Below are positions 24,601 to 36,600 of a stretch of 64,000 nucleotides of DNA, piece after piece; the first letter of the stretch is position 1, and each line of letters starts with the position of its first letter. Below the pieces are notes generated by a model that was not told the DNA's origin, ran no database searches, and worked only from the letters and a program-made list of their open reading frames with translations. The stretch comes from Scolanthus callimorphus. Taxonomy: Eukaryota; Cnidaria; Anthozoa; Actiniaria; Edwardsiidae. The stretch is from assembly GCA_033964015.1 (NCBI GenBank), contig CM066916.1, positions 15,292,501 to 15,356,500 on the forward strand, written 5' to 3'. A program made the translations under genes and the position numbers.

Positions 24601-27600
24601 ACTCTCCCGACATTACAACATTTTATATACACCCTAAATAGATATGAAAAAATTGAAAGCCAAGTAGCAAAAAATAAGAAAAAAGAATTCTTCATCTAAA
24701 AAAGTGGGCAGCGTTATCGAAAATCTTATCTTAAAAAGTTTCTAAAAAAAAAAATCAGTAATATTTTAATATTTTAGAAAGGCAACTCATGGGCTAGTAG
24801 TGTTAAATCTATGTATGTGGAAAAGCTTGAAATGTAAATAAAAAGTGTGAGAAAAAAAAAAAAAAAAAAAGGATCCCTAAAAAAAAAAAAAAAAAAAAAT
24901 AACAGTACGTTCCGAATCGTTCAGCGATGTTGTGACAGACAAGAAGCATCGGTGAAGTTGACTCTAGTAGAGAAGTCGGAATAAAGTGAAATGAACTAAA
25001 AAGTTATTTTCTCTTGTTTCTTCAGACCCTTTATTGGCTTCCCAAGAGTTTACCGTCAAATGTCCATCTTCTACTATCAACTCTCAATACCGACACAACA
25101 AACATACAAGAACTTGAGGGCCGGGGTGTGAAAAGATAGAAGTTCTGCCTCTCCAGCACGAAGAAAGGGAAGAAATCGCACTGGTGAGTGGGTTTGGGAA
25201 GGCAAGATACAGGGGGAGGGGGAGGAGGAGACAAGTGGGGGTTCGAGTCAGGGTACAAGCGAGAGCCGGGCAGAGAAGTTCCGGCGGCCGAATCGAACCG
25301 TACTAAATTTTGTCAGAGATCGGACCGAAATTCCATCGGCGTCGTGGGATTATGTGGCCAGGATGTCCCAGAACCATTTCTATCAGAGCCGTGCCAAAGA
25401 TTTCTGTCGTGCAAATGGGGCTTGAAAGGCGCATAGTTTTTATGAAACACGTGAAAAACGCAAGCATAGATAACTCTAACACTTTGTTAGCCATAGGGAA
25501 GTGGATCAAACATAAGAAATCTTACAGATAAAGGTTATTGCTTATTACGAGCTATCTCTTATTTGTAGGCGACTTTGAAAATACGAGGAAAGACGTTATC
25601 AACGGAACAAAGAGAAAGAATATTCAAGAAAGAGCAGACAGAAAACGCGTTGTACCTCAAAACACATCTCCAGGTTAGTAAATAAAGAGCAAAGGAGAAT
25701 ATATATGTTTATGTACACGTCCTATACAAACAAAGAGCAAAGATCAAACAAAGAGCCCTGAAGCAATCCGGTTGGCAGAAGTTAGTCTGTCCCTACTTAC
25801 CAGGAGGGTCTTTGATTTAGAAACTGAATGCCCACTATAAAGGCCTACGGCTCGGGCTTAAAAAGCCCCGAGTCAGACCCAACAAAAATTACTAACTCCC
25901 CACAGATGTGACACTCATATTTTCACATAAGCTATATTATGATACAATCTATTTGAAAATCACGCGCGCGTCCTGCAATCTGATTGGTTGACACCAATGA
26001 AAAAGATCACGTTCAGAGTTGTTGTACATGTCTATTCCATGTATACACGTTTAGTATCGCCGGAGATCTAGCGCTTTATTTCTTTCTCTGGACATGAAAT
26101 AGCAACGCTTCCACTTTCTTATAACAGGAGCTGTTAAGTTTTGGCGAGTTCTTCCAACTTGATGCTTATATTGACAACCTACTACAAGCCAACAAGTAAG
26201 CCTTTCAAGCTCTTATCAAATGACATTCTTATGTTATCGTATACGCGCATGCGTGACTTTGTTACTCTTTCGTTCCAGCACCAAAGAATTATTCCTTAAG
26301 TTCCTAGAGCGTCTTGAGCGAGATTATAACCCTGAGGAATTCGAGGGGAACCTTATAGAACAGGTATATGTCCAGGCACCATTTCCTTTGATGTCTTTGA
26401 ACGTATTTTTTAGAGCTCGGGATAAGGACACATCTTTTTTAAACTACAGCTCTGTATTTGAGTGGCCTAATGCCGTGTGAACTAGCTTGACGCCAATCAA
26501 GTGCCTCCTTTGTAGCAAAGGCCACTTCTGGTCATGCCCTGGCTCAACTAGACACATGTAGCGCGCAAAATTGTAGTCGGACACATGTCTCCTCTGTTTC
26601 CCAGTTTAGCCACGCGAGAAACATTGTTGGGCGCAAGAAATTTTGTAGCCGGGACACAAAAAAATGTTCGCAAGACAAGAAACATTTCATGTTTCACACG
26701 TGTGCGGTGTTTCCTAGTTTAGCCACCCGGGGAAACATGCAGGACACAAATGTTGCGCGCTAAATGTGTCCTAGTTTAGCCGTAGCTTAAGGACGTAGTT
26801 TCTTTACCCCTGAATGAATCTAGAAGGAAGTTCTTTTGTTAGTTCAGATTGTTGCTTGTGGAAAGATATTGTTGTTTTTGTTCAGTTGACCCTCAAAATG
26901 CAGTTCTTTGTGGATGTTAAGCTGGTTTACCATGGGGGTAACTGCTTCGTATTACCATTTTTGTCCAGATCATGAGTTGTATTCTGGTGTCAAGACAAGG
27001 TTTGTCGGAAAGCGAGATCAAATCTCTCTTACAAATCACGGATCAAATGTGGTCAGCGGTGTTCTTTGCAGTCGATGACTTTCTGATCGTACGATCTGGA
27101 TTATACAAGTAAGTACGTATGCATCACCAGGCGATCACATGTGCTAGCACGCATGTATCATGCAAAGATCACGTGTCGTAACGAAATTATCACTCCATAC
27201 CCCGTCTGCGCAGATCACGTACACTGATGCACTAGAACATGCAGTAGAACGTTCTGATTGGCTTCGGCAGCTAACATAGGACTCAGTTTTGCTAACACAC
27301 GATGCCACGCTCAACCCAGTCAATAATTGCTTAATAAATAACTCTGCTTTCATAGTTTTGCATATGACGAGCTAGCTGAGGCAGTGGAGGAAAGTATTGT
27401 CACGACAAGGAAAAACGCAACGAATTCACCTTGAAAGTATCTGAATACTTCGAGGAAAAAATGAAGGTTAGAAAATTGTACACTTCGAGTCTCATAAGCT
27501 TAGTAGCTTCATATGACAAATATGGGGGGGGGGGGTCAGAGGATTTTGATTAACGTGATCCCCCCTCAGAGCAGTTAAACGTTTTCGTGACCCCCCCCCC

Positions 27601-30600
27601 CCCTATTTGACCTAGTAGAAGGCAATTTACAGATATAGGGGAGCGCGCCGAAATTTTTATGTATTGAGTGAAGTGAAGTAGAAAAATACAAATGATAGAG
27701 AAGCTACTGAAATAACTACTTAGAAAATTTCTTGTGATCCCCCCTTTCAGGGCTTCAAGTTTTGAGAGTTCCCCCCTTTCGCTTGCCCCAAAATGGAGTG
27801 ACATAGACATAGACATAGACATAGACATGGTTTATTGGTACCGTGTTTATCAAAATACATAAGTATTAAGTTCCAATAAATGTGTAGTTAAAAAACAAAA
27901 AATATATAAAGTTTAATCCGGCGGGGCGAGGCGATGCCATTACTGTTCAGCCTTTAATATGTTTTTTCCTTTCTGACATACTTTCCCATATAAATTTCGC
28001 GATTTGCTTTTGGGTACTTCCGTTTTGATTTAGTTTTATAATTTTTTGGAATACAGTCGCTGCGGGTAAACCATTGAGGGCAACCTTAGCTTCCTTTTCG
28101 AGGTATTCAAACAATTTTATTCTGTATGGCTTGAACGCTATGCATTTGACTAAAAAATGCTCTTCGTCTTCTACGGCTCCTGTGTTGCAAATTGACAGAC
28201 TCTGTCTTTTGGAGCTTGGTAGGGTTTTGCATATCGCCCCGTTTCGATTGCTAAGGAGTGGTTGCTTAGTCGCAATTTTGTTAGGGCGATTCTATGTTCG
28301 ACATTTGTGACGTTCGTGAGATAACTTTCATAGTTGTGTGAGAGCTTGAATTTCCGAAACGTTCTCAACTTGTTGCCTTGTCGTGCGTCTTTTCTTTCGT
28401 CATTTTGTAAAGAGCTTATCCATGTTTGTTGTTCGATATCGCATAGTCTTTGTCTTACGCTCTCAATCGTGATTTGTCCTGTAAACCAAACGTCACTCAT
28501 GCCGGCGAGATCCAAAATGCTCTTCAGCTTTTTGTGCCAGAATTCCTTTTCTTCATTTAAGAGGGTGTCGAAAAATACTTTGCTCGATAATTTGATTTGT
28601 TCCTGATCGTTTATTAATTTTTTCCAAAAAGTAATCGCTCTGCACTTTGCGTCCATTCTCATCGGGAAACGCCCCACTTCAGCCCTACATGCGTTAGAGG
28701 TACAATATCTATTCACGCCTAATAACCATTTAATGAATTTAGTGTACAATGCGCAATTTCGATTGGGTCTTTTTCCATCTTTCCTTTTGAGTCTACTCCC
28801 CAGATTTCACTTCCATATAGAAGAATAGGTTTGACTAGTGAGTCAAATAATCGTAACGTTAACTGAATGTTGTACCTAAAGTGGACGCCCATTTCACTTC
28901 TAAGTTTATACATTGCTTTTAGAGCTATTTTCTTAATCTCCTCTTTAGCAAGGGAAAATGTGCCGTAGACGGAAAAGTGCAGGCCTAAGTATTTGTAACT
29001 TTTAACATTTTGTAATTGGTTTCCTTTGTAATAAAATATATAATTGTTCATCGTCCTACCGTTATTGTTAAAATCATAATTTTGGTTTTGTCTAGGTTAG
29101 GTTTTGAGCTCCGCAGAGACCCTTGAATTTACACTTGTAATTTGTTTGGTGAGATCCTGAATATGCTTGTCTATTTCGCATTTTACATTTTCCAACTTGT
29201 TGTCACAATGCATTTTGGCTTCGGCCATGCCATTTTTGTGATCTGCTTCCAGTTTTCAAAATCGATTGCTTGCTCTCCTATATCTATCGCATTTACTGTG
29301 GTTTGCTTTTCGATTTTTTCATTGAAATCACGTTGTTTGGCCATGAACTCTTCGAGAAGCTCCCATCGAGTATCATGATCTGGGGTCGGTCCTGCCGTTG
29401 GTTTCGTCCCAGTTGATTCTGTGGTACTCTGATCTTCGCTTTCCTTGGTGGTCGCTTCAATAACTTGATCCTCCGTTCCATTACTCTTCCATGACTCCTT
29501 TTGTATGATTTCGAACAATATTTTTATATATTTATCTTTCCCTGCTCCTTGTATTTGAAGTGTTTTAGTGCTTGTGTAAAAATTGACCGTTGCCGCTTCA
29601 AATTTTAAAACTTCAGTCGAGTTATTCGAATTGGTGCTTAATAGCTTTTCGTCACTTCCTTCCTCGAGAGTTTCTATTAAGAAAACTTTTAGATTCTCAA
29701 GATCGCTGTTCCATTTGAGTTGATTTTTGGAGTTTTTGCTAAGATACACTGCCATGCTGCCATGCTGCCATGCTGCCGTGATGCTGCCGTGATGCTGCCG
29801 TGATCCCCCAAAATCCTCTGCCCCCCCCCCCCGTCCCCCCCCCCCAGGCGATAAATAATGACCGGTCCCTTATCTGTACTATTAATTTTCGATGTCTCTT
29901 AGCGAGGTACTTTTCTCTTTGGCTAAACCTTTCCCGCCAAAATTCCCACCAACTTCGATTTTAAGTTTGCGCTTGCGTCGCTGTGATTTACACCTGCCTT
30001 GAGCTTGCGTTCCTGTGTAAACCAACCCTTAACGCGGTATTTTTTCCCTTTATTTCGATCTAAATGTCTATTCATTCAACAGGACATTAACCCAATCTTT
30101 GATAGCGTCATTCCTCAAAGAGTGTTAAGTGAAGTGCCATGGCTCCTACGGAAGTATGGGGACCAGGAACGCTTGGAGAAGTTTATCCTGAAACCGACTG
30201 TTTCCTGGGGCATTCTTTGCAGGTCAGTAGTTGCCCATTCGCATGTCATTTCGGCTTCTTGTCTTTACTTCAATGTACAGGGGCATCCAATGATCATTTT
30301 CGGTAAAATATCTGTTCGGATGGCGAGAGCTGAATTTTTCGCTTCAAAATTTTAAGCTTTAATATTCGTATGTAGATTATAAGATCCCCTGAATGTTTCG
30401 AATTGCACAAAGGCGAAATTGTACAACTTTTTGAGGGGTATTTTGGTCGTTGAAAAGGCCACCTAGAATTTTCGGATAGAGTTTTTCCCCCATTTTCGGA
30501 AGACCTGATTGAAATCCCAAATTTTTTTTGCATCCCATAACTTTCAGCTACGAAATTGGAACAGATACAAAATTTGCAGGATTAAAAATTCCAAAGTTAC

Positions 30601-33600
30601 AGTCATTTGTATGCTCAGCAAGGACTTTTTTGCTATTTTACCCCCATTGTCTCGTTGGGCGCCCCTAAGACCCCGTCCACACTAACGCGGTTTCGTTTGA
30701 ATCCGTATACTTTTTAATACGTTTAGGCCTTCCGTCCACACTAACACGCTGATCGTTTTCATCGAATCCGTATAACTTTGGAAACGCTCTCGAAAGTGTA
30801 TCAAAACGAATCCGTATACATATCGTTTTAGTGTGGACGGTCAAATCCGGATAAAAATGAAAACGATAACGTCAACTGTACCATTAATTTGAGACTGTCC
30901 TTGCATACGCCAATATCAAATAAAAACTGTTCACTTGTTTGGAGCTAAATCTCCCGTCCACACTATTACGCATCGAATCCGTATAAGTTTGAAAACGAAT
31001 ACTTTTGAAAACGCGTTAGTGTGGACAATGCCTAAATGTATGAACTGGCGTACAATGGAAACTACGCTCCTCTAACGAGCTAGTCCAGCAATGAGTGTCA
31101 GCGACAGACTACTATAGTCAAGAGTGAAAAAATAACAATCTATAAAAAAAAGTGAAGACGAAACACACACTAACCAATGAAGTATCAAGCCTAAAGTTCA
31201 AGGAAATATTTCGGAACCTTTTACGAAACAATATGTTACATCGAAGTGAATAATGATGTGACTATGAAAGATTCGGAAAAGAAATTCCGAGTTCGTAGAT
31301 GGGAATCGAACCTAAGAGCTTCTGACTAGTAACCACTGAGCTCTTATATATGAATTTATTATTCAGCACATCGATGCACTGCCCAAATATGGTCATTGGA
31401 ACGCCAATAGCTGTCTTCTGTACATGACAGCTATCCTGCGATATCCGTCTCTGAGGAAAATATGATGTTTTGAGCTCGTAAATAATACACAAAAGTCATT
31501 TTTTTCCGGGGGTTTTTGTGCTATCGATGTGCTGAATAATAAAACCATTATCCTGCTCGATTTTGCAGAATATGGTCTGATTTTAGCCAACTCGTCCCTC
31601 GTCGGCTAAGTATCAGACGATATTCTGCGCAATCTCGCAGGATAATGGTTAAATATACAAACGAAAGTCAGAGATTTAATTTCGTTCATAAATATGTTAC
31701 ATCCATGTGGTAAATAATCAACTTTCTTTCATGCAGGCTAAGTACCTAACAGATAGCGAAAACCGCTAGTGCCCGTCGAATTTTTAGTTCAAGGAGCAAA
31801 CATTCCAGATTCACTGTTCAAATTACTGGCTTTAAGAACTCCGAGAATGCTATTGTTCGGAAGCGTGGGCAACTATTACCAAACGAATGTCAATTGACAA
31901 CATACACTTCCTTCAAAATGCAACTGATATTCACTTTATAACGTCCACTTCAATTTCAGGGACCAGGGAGAGTACGAATTGGGTAGTTACTTACGATCAA
32001 CTGGACTCAGCGGAGAAGAGATCGTTACTAAGCAACAGAAGCAAGTCGATGACCAGTTAACCCTGTGCTACAATCATTCTGTGGAAAGGGGGGAAGATCG
32101 AAAGAATGTACAGCAAAAGGTTTGTACTCGCCCCGAGACGATCTCGCTCCTGAGGTCTACTCATATGTTTGGGTGTTGTTGGTTCTGGCAGCAGACAGTC
32201 GTAGGTCGATTCTGGTTGGTCGACATCCCCGCTCGCCATTTTGAAGTTCGACTTATGCCCGGTGCACACTAATGACGTTATGCCGCAACGAAAACAACAT
32301 GGGAAAATAACTGAAATAATCAATATTTTTCATGGAACAGCATTAGATTACTTCACCAAAGCAATCCTATGCCGTTTTTTTGACTAAATTATGTTCGCGT
32401 GATCTTTTCCTTATGACGTTATAATAGAAACGATGGGTGTCCTGTGTCCGGTCTGCCTCCCGGTTTGCACAATTGGTAGAGCACCAGTCTGGCGAGCAGG
32501 ACTGGTCGAGGATTTGCACCTCGGCGGGACCAACACTTTTCTAAATATTTGAGGAGAATGGCCTTGCCGTAACTACTTTCCTCTATCTGCAAATGCATGG
32601 ATTAAACGATTAAACGTTCGCGTCTTCTCGGAATAACGCTTAAAAGCGCAGGTCCCTTGACAAGCACTACACTACATTAACCGGGAACCAGAAGTACATT
32701 TTGAACTGCGAGGAGGCGGGAGCGACATCTTTTAAATACAGGGCTAAGGGACTTGATAGATTGTTTATTGTGGCTTTCAGTAGCAGGCAGTGTTTTCATT
32801 AAGATTAGATTGTTAGCCAGGTTATTGCTCCCATGGATTATGCTGAGAGAAAGGAGCACCGAGGATGTTATCGCAGAACAAGCGTCTTAGACGTACTTAG
32901 ACGTTTTCAGCAAAAGGCCACACAGTTCGAAGTAATCGAGACTCATAAAATCCCATCACGCACAGTTCAGAACAATAATTAAGAATAGAATACCGACTTG
33001 GCTTTAGTACAGTTCACATATTTATTTTCGTATTTGAGTAATGACTTCTTATCCTTGTCTATTAAGATTATTCGACTGCTCACCGTAATGACACACTTTC
33101 TAGAGAAGGCTGGATACACAAAGTTCGTGGAGCCATTATACGAAAGATTACTTCAAATGCAGGTATGGTGTTATCAGTAACAATTGGGGTAAATTCGTGG
33201 AATTAGACTCGTGTCGAATGATAATGAGCATCTTTTGAAAATAATGCAATACAGACGCTATATGAAATGTACGATTGCCCAAGGCCTTGGTAAGAATGAG
33301 GCCATGCACAATAAAGGGAGTGATTTGGATTTCATCATGATATTGAAGCACATGTGCAACGGTATTTACCCGGGGGACTCCCAATATTTTAGACGGGGGT
33401 GCTCGTCGGGAAAATTGATTTTGACCCTAAGGGATAGCAAAATGGGTGTGGCAAACAACAAATTTACCCCTAAAAGAAAGCAAATTTGGCGTGGCGACCG
33501 CCGAATTTACCCCTTAGAGATAGCAAATTTGGCAGGTCAAAACAAATAAAAGCGAATTTTAGGTCTTTAGGGTTTTCAACCAAGTTTCCTTTGTAAATAT

Positions 33601-36600
33601 CGGTTCTGGTGTGAGTACCAATATATTTCTGAGCAAGGATTGGTCTGAGACTCCCCTAAGGGATAGGGCTGATTTTTAACACCCCTAAGAGATAGCACGT
33701 CTGTCAATTTTATACCCTAAGGGATAGGACGAGCACCCCCGTCTGAAAATATGGGGAGTCCCCCCCGGGGGTATTTACTTCGGTAGGCTTCTTGAGTGGC
33801 AGACCTCGCCAGGAATGGAAGGAAAACGAGCGTGGCTGTAGGATCGAATATCCAATGCTTTTTTTTCTAGAGCGTTATAAAAGTTATGGAGAACTTGACT
33901 TGAACGCACTGAACAGGAGGCATTATGTTTATATATTATATAACTATCGCTTGTCATTTCAAAGGTGTTTTGTTTTCCTCGTTTCAAGCCGATTAGCCTT
34001 AAAATAAAATAAAACAACTAAAACCAACCAGAACATTTCACGAAAATACTACGACACTTATTATGCAACCAAAAACGATTAGCGCCACGGAAAGCTCAAC
34101 AGACCGGAGCTGTTGGGCAAGTCTGTGGCGTATTTCCAAAGAGTAGCATTTGTCATGCCTTCAACTTTGCAGTTCGGTTTCACCAGGCCGACTCGCGGGG
34201 TGACGTTTGGTCAGCTCCAAAGAGATGCTGGATCAACGAGCATGGTGTAGCTAGTACAAATGATAGTAGACGGGGAAACGTTCTCTTTGTAAAATGAAGT
34301 GATCGATTTCGTTTCTTGCATTGAAATTCTCGTCATAAACACCAACGACTGAATAGGAATGTTTTACGATGAGATATTGTTACTTTGTCCTTCAGAAGGC
34401 ACAGAGCGGAGAGGATAAGATCCAGGAAGATCCAGAAGCCGCCAAGGCATATTTCGAGATTGCAAATAACCTTGCGTGCGTCTACACCAGCACGGAACAG
34501 TTTCAAAAGGCTGAGGATCTGCACCAGGAGATACTCTACCTCAAGGAAAAGTACGCATCACTCACATGATATTGGAATCGTATAGTATGAGATGGGGCGT
34601 GATTTGGTAATTTAGTATACTAGGATCGAGGTCGTTAAAAGATCGTCCAGGGCTGGTCTCAGGGTAAACAAAATAATATGAGCGTTACTTTATGGAGATG
34701 TGATCCGTCCAAAATCTTTCTCCATTTTTTTTTTTTTGCAAACCATTCAGTGAAACGTTCAGGAACGCTAAAATGTTATGCAGAAGATTTGTTGTATACT
34801 AGAGAATGCAAGTGGCGCGTGGAGTATTACCTGGTTTATAACTCAAAAGCATTGTAAACCCTCAATTCAATTACGACTTTAATCGTTTTAGTCAAATCAC
34901 ACTAGTAGGAGAAATAGTATAGCCAAAAATGTTTTTGGTCTGATCATTTGCCGTTTTCTGGCTTTCAATTCCAACACTTTTCGCTACTAGTAGGCTATAA
35001 CTTATAGCCTACTAGTAGCTCAACCAATCAGAACGAAGCATTGAAAAAAGACTACTTAGTGTGATGGAACTATTGACCTTACCACTGTATGCATTGCTAC
35101 GCGACCTCAAAATTCACTGTTGCGATGGGCGATTGGCGATTTTTAGCCGTCAATCAAAACTAAAACGTTGGATTCGGCTACTTCGGTGGGTCGACATTAA
35201 TTGTAAAATCAATTAAAATAATTGTAAGCTATCCTTTGGCTTTCTGTCCTAGAATTATGAACTTTCTGACTCAAGAAAATTGACATTACAATTCCTTTGC
35301 TGAGAATCGCCAATCGCAACCGTGAATTTTGAGGTCGCGTAGCAATGCATACAGTGGTAAGCATCCGTTAGAGCCAACCAGCATCAATAATGTGTTTATA
35401 GTCGATTTCACCTAACGTTAGCGCTAATTAATTACCATTAATGGCCAATCGCAGGGCTAACAGCCTTTAGTATAAACCAACTAATGGTCTATTACAAATC
35501 CTGCATTCTGATTGGTTGAGCTACTAATGGTCTATTAGTGATAGACCGTACCTCAAAACGTCCACCTTTTTTGCAAGAAAACTTGACTTTTTTCAACATA
35601 AAATAATGGAGTTCATTGCCAAAACCGACCAACTAGTTGGTTTATACTAAAACAATTAGACCTCTCGTCTATTCATCATAGTACATTCGGCCTCGAGGTC
35701 TAATTGTTAAATAATAAGCAACTGAAAGTATTAACAGCAGATCGGCCTTCTGATAGCTTGAACGAAAGTCATCACTTGGAAAATTGTAGAGCATAAGAAG
35801 ATATATAAAATGCCAAGCAAAGATAAATCAAGGATAGGAACACTTATTCTTTCGTTCGATGTTACAAATGCCGTCAACTTTTCTTTTCTCAGATTTGTTG
35901 ACAGTATCGAAGACGGCATTTCTTCTCTGGCGGTGACCTTCTGTAACCTCGGCGCATTGTATTATGGACAGGGTAAACACAAGGAGGTAATGATGTGTGT
36001 AGTTGAAATATGGTCAAGTTCAACGATGTTCTGAAGATTGCGTCGCAGTCGCAGTGTTGATTTGCATTAAAACATGTCAAAATATTTTCCACATTTTAGT
36101 TTTGCAGTCAAAACCGCTGTTTCGCGCTATGTATTTTCAAAACGTGGTTTGATTTTGCTTTTTTTGTTTCCCCGGTCATACCATAGTTAGGTTTCCCTCT
36201 GCTAACTATGGTCAGACCATCTAAGCCAATCAGGTCCTCGCCATGTTTCGCGTCGTGCAGTCAACTGGGTCCATCCGTCCATTTCTGTCATCGCGACAGA
36301 AAGCCAGTCGACTGCACTAGGTGAAACAGAGCAATGACCTGATTGGCTTAGATGGTTAATGTCTGTGGGAACAAATAAAACTCAAAATATCAAACAAAAG
36401 GCGACGTTTTAGAAATGCGCAAGGCGAAACAACGACTTTATCTGTAATGGGCCAAAATGTGGAGCTCCCAAGAATAGATTAGAAGAGCAGATAGAATAGA
36501 TTTAGAGCAGATCAAATGAATGAGATTAGAGCGGTTTTCACATGACCATCGTGGAAACAATTGCAATTGAGCAATCACTAGCCAATCAGAAACGAGAGGA

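Larger units (their letters stand above)
19901..24898 (+). mobile_element. Full-length L1-type LINE with poly(A) tail and 16-bp TSD
   Basis: A 5.0-kb insertion in the 18992-25025 intron of the STAND gene, same strand. It has a 5' UTR of about 100 bp, ORF1 (19998-20806), an intergenic spacer, ORF2 (20961-24699), a 3' UTR and an A-rich tail. The tail is double: about 19 A, then GGATCCCT, then about 20 A. Perfect 16-bp direct repeats flank it. All the breaks I traced are single-base losses, mostly in homopolymers, so the source element may be intact. Confidence 0.95.

Noticed and set aside
25131..27393. Programmed ribosomal frameshifting in the STAND gene
   Set aside because: Three separate -1 losses without slippery heptamers. 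The same bias occurs in unrelated repeats, so sequence error is simpler.
27550..27828. Open frame starting MSMSMSMSMS
   Set aside because: The start is the LINE hexamer tail and the rest is repeat-flank sequence with G tracts; not a gene.
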